Below are positions 54,657 to 63,544 of a stretch of 64,000 nt of DNA, one piece after another (the first letter of the stretch is position 1; the number at the start of each line of letters is the position of its first letter). Source of the stretch: an uncultured Verrucomicrobia subdivision 3 bacterium (GTDB lineage: Bacteria; Verrucomicrobiota; Verrucomicrobiia; Limisphaerales; DASXHY01); the NCBI GenBank assembly GCA_937890005.1, contig CALBZA010000017.1:155383-219382 (forward strand), given 5' to 3'. Below the pieces are notes generated by a model. The model was not told the origin of the DNA, searched no databases, and saw only the letters and a list, made by a program, of their open reading frames with translations. Made by a program: the position numbers and the translations under genes.

Positions 54657-55896
54657 CCGCGCGGTCCACAGCCAGTTGTTCGATAATCTTCTGCCTTTCT
54701 GGTCGGGACCGGCATTGGATCTGGAGCAGGGGGGGTGGGTTCCGTGGATGTCCAATGATTTGCGCGTGGATCGGTCGCAGCCGAGAGGCCTGATTTTAAA
54801 CACCCGGATTTTATGGGCCTTTTCCGCGGCGTTTCGTCATCGTCCGAACGTTGAATTGCGTCGTCTGGCGGACCGTGCCTTCGACTATGTGGTGAAGCAC
54901 TTTTGGGATTCGAAACACGGCGGCGCATTCTGGCGGTTGAATGATCGCGGGCAGCCGATGGACGACTCCAAGAAGATTTACGGGCAGGCCTTCTATCTCT
55001 ACGCCCTCACGGAATATTACCAGGCGTTCCGAACGCCGGCGGCTCTGGAGCAGGCCATTGTCCTGTTCGGATTGATTGAAGATCACGCCCACGACCCGCA
55101 GCACGGCGGCTATCTCGAAGTGCGGCGCAGCGACTGGTCTGAGGAGGTGAATGATACGCGTCTCAGCGAGCGCGACATGAACGAGAAGAAGTCGATGAAC
55201 AATCATCTTCACGTTCTCGAGGCTTATACGAATCTCTATCGCGTCTGGAAAAATCCGCTGGTCGCCCAACGGCTGCTCGAATTGATGAAGCTGTTTGCAA
55301 CGCGGATTCTGGATGCGCGTACTCATCATCTGCATCACTTCTTTGACGAGCAATGGAACGTTAGATCAGACACCTGCACCTACGGCCACGATATTGAAGC
55401 AAGTTGGTTGTTGTGTGAAACAGCGGAGGTTTTGGGAGAGGCCGACATTCTTGCCCGCACCCGTGAGACGGCGTTGAAGATGGCGGAGGTGGTTTGTGCC
55501 GAGGGATTCGATTCCGCGGGCGGGCTTTGTTACGAAGGCAGGGCCGGGCAGGTCATCGATTTCAACAAGGAATGGTGGCCGCAGGCGGAAGCCGCGGTCG
55601 GATTCCTCAATGCTTTTCAGATTTCCGGCAACGAAAAATATTTTCGAGCCGCACGACGCGTCTGGAATTACCTCGAAACCCACCTGGTAGATCGCGTTCA
55701 CGGCGAATGGTTCAGTCGCGTTGACGCCAGTCATCAGCCCGATCTCGCCGCGCCCAAAGTCAGCGAATGGAAAGGTCCCTATCATGGGATGCGCGCGTGC
55801 CTGGAATCGATCCGCAGGCTGGACGATATCGCGGCTGACGAACCACCCACTTTATGCGCTACGGACATTTTGACGACGAACAACGTGAATACGTAA
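54628..55896 (+). CDS. Cellobiose/mannobiose 2-epimerase-like (AGE family)
   Basis: 422 residues with no signal peptide. The (alpha/alpha)6 barrel of the N-acylglucosamine 2-epimerase/cellobiose 2-epimerase family is shown by GLILNTRILWAFSAAF, SKKIYGQAFYLYALTEYY and NNHLHVLEAYTNLYRVW. YGHDIEASWLL and WWPQAEAAVGFLNAF provide the catalytic His residues and substrate-binding Trp. The features favour the cellobiose 2-epimerase branch, which interconverts glucose and mannose at the reducing end of beta-1,4 disaccharides. It overlaps the symporter gene by 29 bases and the GH94 gene by 43 bases, indicating a coupled transport-epimerise-phosphorolyse unit. Confidence 0.85.
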   Translation: MNSEETRQFSRAVHSQLFDNLLPFWSGPALDLEQGGWVPWMSNDLRVDRSQPRGLILNTRILWAFSAAFRHRPNVELRRLADRAFDYVVKHFWDSKHGGAFWRLNDRGQPMDDSKKIYGQAFYLYALTEYYQAFRTPAALEQAIVLFGLIEDHAHDPQHGGYLEVRRSDWSEEVNDTRLSERDMNEKKSMNNHLHVLEAYTNLYRVWKNPLVAQRLLELMKLFATRILDARTHHLHHFFDEQWNVRSDTCTYGHDIEASWLLCETAEVLGEADILARTRETALKMAEVVCAEGFDSAGGLCYEGRAGQVIDFNKEWWPQAEAAVGFLNAFQISGNEKYFRAARRVWNYLETHLVDRVHGEWFSRVDASHQPDLAAPKVSEWKGPYHGMRACLESIRRLDDIAADEPPTLCATDILTTNNVNT

Positions 55897-58310
55897 TCAC
55901 CCGCCCAGATACTCCTCTTCCTTGGATCAATTATCTCGGATGCGAAGCCTATTTTGGAATCATCTCCAACACGGCTGGAGGTTACTCCTTCTATCGGGAC
56001 GCGCGGCTGCGTCGTCTGACGCGCTATCGCTACAATAACGCGCCGCTCGATCTGGGTGGTCGCTATCTCTATGTAAGAGATAACGACTCCGGAACGTTCT
56101 GGTCCCCTTCGTGGCAGCCGACCCGCACCGCCCTCGACCGGTACGAATGCCGGCATGGACTGGGTTATACGACCATCGCCTCGGCGTATTCAGGGATCGA
56201 AACGCACGTCCGCTATTTTGTGCCGTTGGGTGAGAACCTGGAGATCTGGACATGCCGGGTGACCAACCGACGCAAGAAAGCGGCCCGGCTTTCAATTTTT
56301 TCGAGCATTGAATTCTGTCTCTGGGACGCGCAGGACGACGCCACCAATTTCCAACGAAACTTCAGCACCGGGCAGGTCGAGGTCGAGGACGGCGTGATTT
56401 ATCACAAGACGGAATACCGCGAACGTCGCAATCACTTCGCCTATTTCGCCTGCTCCGAGCGGCTCGCAGGTTTCGATACACAACGCGACGCGTTTCTTGG
56501 CGCTTATCGCGGCTGGGACAATCCCGCTGCAGTCGAGCGTGGAAAATCGTTCAACTCCATCGCGCATGGCTGGGCGCCGCATGGATCGCATCACGTCAAA
56601 CTGGATCTCGCGCCCGGGGAAACACGCGACCTCACCTTCCTGCTCGGCTATCACGAAAATCCCACGGACCGGAAATTCGATCCGCCCGGCTCACAGACCA
56701 TCAACAAGAAAACGGTGCGACCGGTCATTGCGAGATATCTCAACTCTCAAAATGTGGAAGCCGCGTTCGTCGCACTGCGGGAACATTGGACTGCGCTGCT
56801 GGACGGTTGCCAGGTCCAGTCGCCCGATCCTCATCTCAATCGCACGGTCAATATCTGGAACGCTTACCAGTGCATGGCGACGTTCAACCTTTCGCGGTCG
56901 GCGTCGTCATATGAATCGGGGATTGGCCGCGGACTGGGTTTTCGCGATTCGAACCAGGATCTGCTCGGCTTTGTTCACATGGTGCCGGCCCGCGCGCGCG
57001 AACGCATTCTCGACATTTCAGCCACCCAGTTGAAAAGCGGTGGCGCCTATCATCAATACCAGCCGTTGACCAAACGCGGAAACAATGACATCGGCAGCGG
57101 CTTCAATGACGATCCCCATTGGCTCATTCTTGGCGTGGCGGCCTACCTGAAGGAAACCGGCGACTGGAGCATTCTTGATGAACTTGTGCCATTTGAGAAT
57201 GAGCCGGGATCGGAACGTCCGCTTTACGAACATCTGCAGCGCAGTCTCGATTACACGCTGCAACGCCTGGGGCCGCATGGATTGCCGTTGATCGGCCGCG
57301 CGGATTGGAATGACTGCCTGAATCTGAACTGTTTTTCCGACACGCCCGGCCAGTCGTTTCAAACCACGGTGAACAAGGACGGCAAAGTTGCGGAATCGGT
57401 TTTCATCGCCGGATTGTTCGTGCTCGCCGCAAAAGAACTGGCGGCCATGGCTGAGCATCTCCAACGTGGACGCGAAGCCCGCATGTATCTCAAGCAGGCT
57501 GCAAACATGGAAAAGACGGTTTCGAAGCATGGCTGGGACGGAGACTGGTTCGTGCGTGCCTATGATGATTCGGGCCGGCCGGTCGGGTCGCGAACGAACA
57601 CGGAAGGCCGGATTTTTATCGAGTCGCAGGGCTTTTGTGTCATGGCGGGAATTGGTCTGAAGGATGGTCGGGCTCGCCGCGCGTTAGCCTCAGTGAACCG
57701 ACATCTGGCAACGCCTCATGGGATCGTGTTACTGCAACCGGCCTTTACAAAATACCACCTTCATCTCGGTGAGATTTCGTCCTATCCACCCGGATACAAG
57801 GAGAACGCCGGCATCTTTTGCCATAACAATCCGTGGATCATGATTGCCGAGACCATGCTCGGTCATGGAGACCAGGCGTTCGATTACTATCTTCGGATCA
57901 ATCCATCCGCGCGGGAAAAGATCGGACAACTTCATCGGTGCGAACCGTATGTGTTCGCACAGATGATCGCGGGCAAAGATGCGCCCACCCATGGCGAAGC
58001 CAAGAACTCATGGCTCACTGGAACCGCGGCCTGGACCTATCATGCCGCGACGCAGTGGATCCTGGGCATTCGAGCTGAATATGACGGATTGAGAATCGAC
58101 CCTGTAATTCCTTCCAAATGGAAGGGCTTTGTGGTGACCCGCCGTTTTCGAGGCAACACCTATAAGATTGAAGTAAGTAATCCGGGAGGAAAGCAGCGCG
58201 GGGTTCGCAAACTGTGGGTGGATGGTCAGGAACTTGCGGGAAACCTGCTACCGCTGCAGTCTCCGTGCGGTCGGGTCATTCGAGTGCGCGCAATGATCGA
58301 AGGAGATTGA
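55854..58310 (+). CDS. GH94 cellobiose/oligosaccharide phosphorylase
   Basis: 818 residues, cytoplasmic. The N-terminal beta-sandwich opens MRYGHFDDEQREYVITRPDT and carries GYSFYRDARLRRLTRYRYNN, typical of GH94. The catalytic (alpha/alpha)6 barrel has RGLGFRDSNQDLLGFVHM, ADWNDCLNLN (general acid Asp near 484) and GIFCHNNPWIMIAETM (phosphate site region). GH94 enzymes split beta-linked disaccharides with phosphate to give alpha-glucose 1-phosphate. Length and motifs fit cellobiose phosphorylase; laminaribiose or chitobiose specificities are alternatives. It is the last gene of the GH127-SSS-epimerase-GH94 row and is followed by a terminator. Confidence 0.9.
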   Translation: MRYGHFDDEQREYVITRPDTPLPWINYLGCEAYFGIISNTAGGYSFYRDARLRRLTRYRYNNAPLDLGGRYLYVRDNDSGTFWSPSWQPTRTALDRYECRHGLGYTTIASAYSGIETHVRYFVPLGENLEIWTCRVTNRRKKAARLSIFSSIEFCLWDAQDDATNFQRNFSTGQVEVEDGVIYHKTEYRERRNHFAYFACSERLAGFDTQRDAFLGAYRGWDNPAAVERGKSFNSIAHGWAPHGSHHVKLDLAPGETRDLTFLLGYHENPTDRKFDPPGSQTINKKTVRPVIARYLNSQNVEAAFVALREHWTALLDGCQVQSPDPHLNRTVNIWNAYQCMATFNLSRSASSYESGIGRGLGFRDSNQDLLGFVHMVPARARERILDISATQLKSGGAYHQYQPLTKRGNNDIGSGFNDDPHWLILGVAAYLKETGDWSILDELVPFENEPGSERPLYEHLQRSLDYTLQRLGPHGLPLIGRADWNDCLNLNCFSDTPGQSFQTTVNKDGKVAESVFIAGLFVLAAKELAAMAEHLQRGREARMYLKQAANMEKTVSKHGWDGDWFVRAYDDSGRPVGSRTNTEGRIFIESQGFCVMAGIGLKDGRARRALASVNRHLATPHGIVLLQPAFTKYHLHLGEISSYPPGYKENAGIFCHNNPWIMIAETMLGHGDQAFDYYLRINPSAREKIGQLHRCEPYVFAQMIAGKDAPTHGEAKNSWLTGTAAWTYHAATQWILGIRAEYDGLRIDPVIPSKWKGFVVTRRFRGNTYKIEVSNPGGKQRGVRKLWVDGQELAGNLLPLQSPCGRVIRVRAMIEGD

Positions 58311-58344
58311 TGTTTGTTTGATTCCGCGATCCAATCTGCAAAAT

Positions 58345-58380
58345 GAAAACGGCGGTCTAAGTGACCGCCGTTTTCCTTTG
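58345..58380. terminator. Bidirectional terminator between GH94 and the PEP-CTERM gene
   Basis: A 13-base-pair stem (gaaaacggcggtc 58345-58357, gaccgccgttttc 58363-58375) with a five-base loop. A T-rich arm and a downstream cttt lie on the plus strand; the mirror-image T run serves the convergent gene on the minus strand. Confidence 0.85.
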
Positions 58381-58443
58381 ATCTTTTAATTAGTTCGGAA
58401 TTGAACCGTGCCGAACTGCGTGCTGACCATTTCAATCGGCTAA

Positions 58444-59322
58444 TCAAAACCGCACGCGACGGCGATTCACCATCCATCCTGCCAATCCAACTGCCAGTAA
58501 CGCCATGCTGTTCGGTTCCGGAATGGGAGCGACATCGGCGAAACTCGTGCCGATTCTGATTTCGTCAAACAATCCTTCGCCGTAGCCGTTGGAAGTTGTC
58601 GCGTTCAATCCGCCGCCGAAAAGCCGGATGTTATCGAAGCTGGTGAACGTTTCCGACATGGCGATTGAGGCATTTGCCGCCCCAAGGCCGGCTTCTCCCA
58701 AACTAAGATCGGGATTCACCCACAGCGAAGCGACACCGCCGCTGATGTTGACCAGCAGAAATGCCTCCGTGGTGGCCAGGACTCCGCTCGGTTGATAGGT
58801 GGCATTGACGCCTCCGGTGGTAAGTCCCCAGTCGAGGTTGTTGGGATCGGTGGTGTGTCCGATGTCCAGTCCGCTGGTCGTCGTGCCATTGTAAATGCTC
58901 AGGGCAAAAATGCGGCCTCCAGGCTGGTGGTCGAGGCCGATGAAACTTAGCCAGACGTCGCCGGCAGATAGATCGACTGCGGAAGACAAAGCCCGGAACA
59001 TATTAAGATGCGGGCCGTTCAGATTCGGACTTCCGCCCCCGTTAAACGCGTTTCCAGTCACGATCAGGTCCTGGTAGGTCAATCCGGGAGTGACCACCTT
59101 GAGTGTAACGCCATTGTTAGTGGCTGCCGCCTGATACCAGCCTCCGGACCATCCTATCCCACCCGCGAGTGAAGAAGTGCCGGCATCCGTCCCCACAACG
59201 GTGGTAGTGGGGTAATCAAATCCTTCATAAGCCGAAAGGGCGGCATTGCTGTTATTTCCGAAGCCGGTCACTGCCGCAAGTGACAGCAAGGTGGTCCGAA
59301 ACACGGGGGAGCAGGTTTTCAT
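58444..59322 (-). CDS. PEP-CTERM sorted extracellular protein
   Basis: 292 residues with a signal peptide (LLSLAAVTGFGNNSNAAL) and a beta-rich, LamG-like body (YEGFDYPTTTVVG, DVWLSFIGLDHQPGG). The C-terminus is APIPEPNSMALLAVGLAG followed by a short hydrophobic helix and NRRRVRF, which is the PEP-CTERM sorting signal cleaved by an exosortase. The exosortase is not in the window. The protein is probably exported to the envelope or an extracellular matrix. Site H sits about 80 bases upstream of its start and could control it together with the divergent LamG/beta-helix gene. Function is otherwise unknown. Confidence 0.9.
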   Translation of the reverse strand: MKTCSPVFRTTLLSLAAVTGFGNNSNAALSAYEGFDYPTTTVVGTDAGTSSLAGGIGWSGGWYQAAATNNGVTLKVVTPGLTYQDLIVTGNAFNGGGSPNLNGPHLNMFRALSSAVDLSAGDVWLSFIGLDHQPGGRIFALSIYNGTTTSGLDIGHTTDPNNLDWGLTTGGVNATYQPSGVLATTEAFLLVNISGGVASLWVNPDLSLGEAGLGAANASIAMSETFTSFDNIRLFGGGLNATTSNGYGEGLFDEIRIGTSFADVAPIPEPNSMALLAVGLAGWMVNRRRVRF

Positions 59323-59400
59323 GTGTTGAGTAATGTGGGGTTAGGGATGATTTAGGATTGGTTCCGCTACCATCAATGTTCCGAGGAAGCCATTTTGTCT

Positions 59401-59418
59401 ATGACACGTATGTGTCAT
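59401..59418. promoter_or_regulatory. Class 2 operator palindrome, site H (divergent)
   Basis: ATGACACGTATGTGTCAT, the core of a 26-base palindrome (59397-59422) with only one mismatched pair. It is followed by aGACCG. It lies 82 bases upstream of the ATG at 59501 and 78 bases upstream of the divergent PEP-CTERM gene. Confidence 0.82.
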
Positions 59419-59500
59419 AGACCGTGAGTAATGGATGGTGGAATAGTCCTGCGTTCGCCACCTCAACAGTCCCACAAACCATAACAAACAGTACCTATCT

Positions 59501-61306
59501 ATGAATGTATCCAATGTATCCCAATTGCTTCAAGCAGGTCGTGTCGGGCTCTGTACGGTTGTACTATTCTGTTTAACTACAGTCCTTGGGCTCCACGCTC
59601 AGACTCCGGCGCTCGAATTCAATTTCGAAGATACCGGCACCAAAACACAGGATCCGGTTTCCGGACGAAAACTGGATCTTGTCAACAGTTTCGGCGTCGC
59701 TGCGGATCTCCATGGCGCCGATGGAAGCGGCGTTTACGGATTCGGCCAGGCTCTCGATCTTCGTTCGGGAACCTATTCAGCCGGGCCGCTCGCTTCGAGT
59801 GTAGGCAATACCAACATCAACTTCGGAACGGTCACGAACTTCACCGTGACAATGTGGATCAAACCCAAATACAGCATGTGGTCAACCGACAAGTGCCTTT
59901 TCTTCGCCCTGGGTGCGAATGGCACCTCCGACTACGGCGAAGCGAACAGCATTTCGCTGCGATGCAACGGCGATTCGGGCTGGCAGTTGCACAATCACAA
60001 AACCGCAGTGACCGCGAAGATCGGCACCAACGGAACATCGACATCAAATCCCTGGCTATGTGACATGCCGACAAACCAGTGGGTGTTTATTGCGATGACC
60101 TATGACGGCGCGAATTTCAGTTTCTATCGCGGAACGGAGAATGACGCGTTGACTCTTCAGGCCAGTGAGAGCGGACCGGCGTGGTCCAATCTTTCCGTGA
60201 ATGTGGGCAGCTCGTACAGCATGCTCGTCGGCAATAACCTTGCCCGAAACCGCACGTTTCTAGGGCAGATGGATGATGTGCGGTTCTACATCCAGGCTTG
60301 CACGCCGACAGCTTTGGAGATTGTCCGGCAGTTGGGAGCGTTTCAGATCGGATTATACAAACCGGACGCCAACACCACCGGCGTGCTGCCAGGCACCACG
60401 CTCGCCCCCTACAACGCCACAAACGTCAACTCGTTCACAATCACGACCGCCAACACTGTGATCGAAAACAAAATCATTTACGGAGACATCAAGATTCAGG
60501 CGAGCAACGTCGTCATCCGGAACTGTCGGTTGGTGGGCGGCAATCACATTCCCACAAGCGCGTCCGGAATCGTGGATTGCAACGGCGCGAACGTGTTCAA
60601 TGCGCTCATCGAAAATTGCGATATTTTTCCGCGCAAGATTTCCCTGAATCGCGATGGCATCGTCGGTCACGAATACACGGCCCGCCGGAATCATGTGAAG
60701 AACACCATCGATGGATTCGGTGTATTCAACTGTACCAGTCCCAGTAACTCGTTCGCCAACGTGCGTCTGGAAGGAAACTATGTCCACGATCTGGCTTATT
60801 TTTTCCCCGATTACACAAATGGAGTCAGCGGAAACACAGCTCATACCGACGGAACGCACAACGATGGTTGTCAGGTCCAGGGCGGAGCCAATATTCACAT
60901 CCTCGGAAACAATTTCACGGCCAGCAGCATTGCCGGGCCGGAGACCGGAATCAATCCGGACAAGCCCTGGTTGATCGACACCGGGAACGCCAACGGTTCG
61001 GCACTCCTTATTCAAAAGGGAAGCAAACTGGCCCCTCTGGTGAATGTTGTCGCAGAGCAGAATTTTCTGTCGCGTGGCCTCGCGGCGGCGAACCTGCATC
61101 CCGGTACCTACACGTTTCAGAATAATATCTGCAGTTCGAACGTCGCCAGTCGGCCCAGCAATCCCAAGTTCGGTCCCTACTATATTCGAATCAAGGAGCG
61201 GGCAACGAGCAACATCATCGGTCTGCTCAGTCCGGGCAATTACTTCGAGGAAACGGGAGTACAAATGGTGGAACCTCAACTGAAAGGCATCAAATACGAC
61301 AATTGA
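59501..61306 (+). CDS. Secreted LamG plus right-handed beta-helix protein, paralogue 1
   Basis: 601 residues. The signal peptide (RVGLCTVVLFCLTTVLGLHAQ) is followed by a LamG unit with FNFEDTGTKTQDPVSG, DLHGADGSGVYGFGQALDL and DDVRFYIQA. From about residue 285 comes a parallel beta-helix-like domain: YKPDANTTGVLPGTTL, VIENKIIYGDIKIQASNVVI, DGIVGHEYTARRNHVKNTID and HTDGTHNDGCQVQGGANIHI. The His/Asp-rich HTDGTHND loop could be a metal or active site, but no known pectate-lyase catalytic set is identified. The same domain closes the neighbour at 61540-63543. Probably acts on or binds an extracellular glycan; enzymatic activity is not established. Confidence 0.8.
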   Translation: MNVSNVSQLLQAGRVGLCTVVLFCLTTVLGLHAQTPALEFNFEDTGTKTQDPVSGRKLDLVNSFGVAADLHGADGSGVYGFGQALDLRSGTYSAGPLASSVGNTNINFGTVTNFTVTMWIKPKYSMWSTDKCLFFALGANGTSDYGEANSISLRCNGDSGWQLHNHKTAVTAKIGTNGTSTSNPWLCDMPTNQWVFIAMTYDGANFSFYRGTENDALTLQASESGPAWSNLSVNVGSSYSMLVGNNLARNRTFLGQMDDVRFYIQACTPTALEIVRQLGAFQIGLYKPDANTTGVLPGTTLAPYNATNVNSFTITTANTVIENKIIYGDIKIQASNVVIRNCRLVGGNHIPTSASGIVDCNGANVFNALIENCDIFPRKISLNRDGIVGHEYTARRNHVKNTIDGFGVFNCTSPSNSFANVRLEGNYVHDLAYFFPDYTNGVSGNTAHTDGTHNDGCQVQGGANIHILGNNFTASSIAGPETGINPDKPWLIDTGNANGSALLIQKGSKLAPLVNVVAEQNFLSRGLAAANLHPGTYTFQNNICSSNVASRPSNPKFGPYYIRIKERATSNIIGLLSPGNYFEETGVQMVEPQLKGIKYDN

Positions 61307-61338
61307 TTGTTCAAGGCGTCTTGAAAGGTCGTCAACCT

Positions 61339-61386
61339 GACTGGTTCCGACAACGCAGTGAAGACTGCAGTCGGAACCAGTCTTTC
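61339..61386 (+). terminator. Rho-independent-like terminator
   Basis: A 13-base-pair outer stem (gactggttccgac 61339-61351, gtcggaaccagtc 61370-61382) encloses a second stem (gcagt/actgc). It lies about 30 bases past the stop of the first beta-helix gene and is followed by tttc. Confidence 0.75.
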
Positions 61387-61438
61387 ATGGGAGATGGACC
61401 ACCGGATTGCCAGTGAGATCGAGGGGGGATGATCAACC

Positions 61439-61456
61439 ATGACACAAATGTGTCAT
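61439..61456. promoter_or_regulatory. Class 2 operator palindrome, site I
   Basis: ATGACACAAATGTGTCAT, perfect arms around AA, followed by cGACGG. It lies 83 bases upstream of the ATG at 61540, the same distance as site H to its gene. Confidence 0.85.
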
Positions 61457-61539
61457 CGACGGACGTCGATTTGGAAGATTAGGCTGTGTGCCATAATTCA
61501 CACCGTCTCACGTGTCATTGGCCACCAAAGTTTCAAGCT

Positions 61540-63543
61540 ATGAGTCTCTTCCCACACCGTCTCGCCAAACTCAAACTCGGCCGGGTTTTCTGCATGATTA
61601 TCTGTTTCGCAGCAGTGACGGGTCTGCAGGCACAAACGCTTAAAATGCGTTTTGATTTTGAAGACTCTGGCGGCAACAAAACCACGGATCCTTTTTCGGG
61701 ACGCTCACTGACGTTTACCAACAGCGCCGGGCTTGCTGCCGACCTTCGTGGTGCACCGGGTTCAGGAGTGGCGGAAAACGGGAAATCCCTGGACCTTCGC
61801 AATGGAACTTTTTCTTCGGGTTGTTCGGCGACGACGACAGGAAATCAAAACATCAATTTCGGAACCGTCTCCAATTTTACTTTCAGTTTTTGGATCAAGC
61901 CGTCGGAATCGTTGTATTCCACAAATCGCTGCCTGTTTCTTGCCCTCGGCTATTTCACTTCGTTGTCCAGCATGACGACCAACTATGGCCAGGCGGGAAG
62001 CATCAGCGTGGGATGTGGTGGCGACCGCATCGAGGGACAGACATCCCTTCAGGTCGCAATCAATGCGACTGACAACGCCTGGGCGTTCGATTTACCAACG
62101 AACAAGTGGACCTTTGTTGCGGTTACTTATGACGGAGCTCAATGCCGGCTCTATCGCGGAACGGAGCAGGCTTCCGTGGAATTGGTGGGTTCGGAAAATC
62201 TGGACGAGCAGGGGGTTCAGATAGGCACGAAGTTCAATTTATTGGTTGGGAACAGTTTTACCCGGAATGCCAGCTTCAGCGGGGAAATGGACGACGTGCG
62301 CATTTACCTGGGGGCCGCAACTCAGAATGCGCTGGAAGTTATCCGGCGCGAAGCGGCGCCAACGCCGATGGTCGTCTCCGCCGCTCGCGACGGCAACCTC
62401 ATGGGGCTGATGGTGAACACTCAGGCCGGAAACACGTATGTCCTGCAATCCACTTCAAACTTTCCGCCCGTCTGGAACAGCATCTCCACCAATTTGGCGG
62501 CCAGCACGTCGCTGACCGTCAAAGTTCCCATCAACAAACCGCAACAGTTTTATCGGTACGTGGAAATTCCGCCCGGCACATCGCGGGATGATCTGGTGAT
62601 CGGAGAGTACAAACCGGATGCTTCAACGACGGGAGTCCGGCCCGGAACGGTGTTGACCGATTATAACGACCCCTCGGTGGACTCATTTACGATCACGCAG
62701 GCAGGCACAGTTATTCAGAACAAAAGAGTTTATGGCGACATCTTTATCAACGCTGCAAATGTGGTGATTCGTAACTGCGAACTGGTGGGCGGCAATCATA
62801 CTCCGTCAGGAGCCTCCGGAGTCGTCGATTGCAATGGCGCCGGCGTTTACAATGCTTTGATTGAAGACTGCGATATTGTGCCGCGAAAGATTGCCCGCAA
62901 CCGGGATGGCATTGTGGGCCACGAATACACCGCGCGTCGCAACCACGTCAGATACACCATTGACGGATTCGGAATCTTCAACAAGGCCGGAACCTCCCAG
63001 GAGGCCAACGTCAAACTGGAAGGGAACTACGTGCATGATCTCGTTTACTTCTATCCCGACTGGAGAAACGGCGTTTCCGGTTCCACCTGGCACACCGACG
63101 GAACGCACAACGATTGTGTGCAGATTCAAGGCGGCGCCAACATCCACGTTATCGGGAACTACCTCGTCGCTTCGAGCATTCAAGGTCCCGGCACCGAGGA
63201 CAATCCGATGAAGCCCTGGCTGGCGGCCACCGGCCACGCCCAGGGCTCGGCCATCATCATTCAGAGAAACGTTGGTGCGCTGGTTAATGTGGTTGTGGAG
63301 AAAAACTGGTTTTCACATGGCCTGACCCAGGCAAACTTCAAACCGGGGACTTATACTTTCCGAAACAATATTCACTCCCGCACGGTCGCAATGGTTCCTG
63401 GTGTCTGGAGCGGGTATTGGATCCGTTTCGACGATCGCGCCAGCACGACCGTTCACGGGCTGCTGGACCCGGGCAATCGATGGGAAGACACCGGTGAATT
63501 GATGACGGAACCGCGGGCGAAAGGCATTCATTACAATCAATAG
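61540..63543 (+). CDS. Secreted LamG plus beta-helix protein, paralogue 2
   Basis: 667 residues from the ATG at 61540, which starts the signal peptide (RVFCMIICFAAVTGLQAQ); the frame from 61486 is upstream of it. The LamG unit shows FDFEDSGGNKTTDPFSG, DLRGAPGSGVAENGKSLDL and DDVRIYLGAA. The shared terminal-type module (YVLQSTSNFPPVW ... QQFYRYVEI) lies internally here. It is followed by the beta-helix domain: YKPDASTTGVRPGTVL, DGIVGHEYTARRNHVRYTID and HTDGTHNDCVQIQGGANIHV. The beta-helix is very close to that of 59501-61306, a tandem duplication with module gain or loss. The next gene follows after one base. Confidence 0.82.
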   Translation: MSLFPHRLAKLKLGRVFCMIICFAAVTGLQAQTLKMRFDFEDSGGNKTTDPFSGRSLTFTNSAGLAADLRGAPGSGVAENGKSLDLRNGTFSSGCSATTTGNQNINFGTVSNFTFSFWIKPSESLYSTNRCLFLALGYFTSLSSMTTNYGQAGSISVGCGGDRIEGQTSLQVAINATDNAWAFDLPTNKWTFVAVTYDGAQCRLYRGTEQASVELVGSENLDEQGVQIGTKFNLLVGNSFTRNASFSGEMDDVRIYLGAATQNALEVIRREAAPTPMVVSAARDGNLMGLMVNTQAGNTYVLQSTSNFPPVWNSISTNLAASTSLTVKVPINKPQQFYRYVEIPPGTSRDDLVIGEYKPDASTTGVRPGTVLTDYNDPSVDSFTITQAGTVIQNKRVYGDIFINAANVVIRNCELVGGNHTPSGASGVVDCNGAGVYNALIEDCDIVPRKIARNRDGIVGHEYTARRNHVRYTIDGFGIFNKAGTSQEANVKLEGNYVHDLVYFYPDWRNGVSGSTWHTDGTHNDCVQIQGGANIHVIGNYLVASSIQGPGTEDNPMKPWLAATGHAQGSAIIIQRNVGALVNVVVEKNWFSHGLTQANFKPGTYTFRNNIHSRTVAMVPGVWSGYWIRFDDRASTTVHGLLDPGNRWEDTGELMTEPRAKGIHYNQ

Positions 63544-63544
63544 C

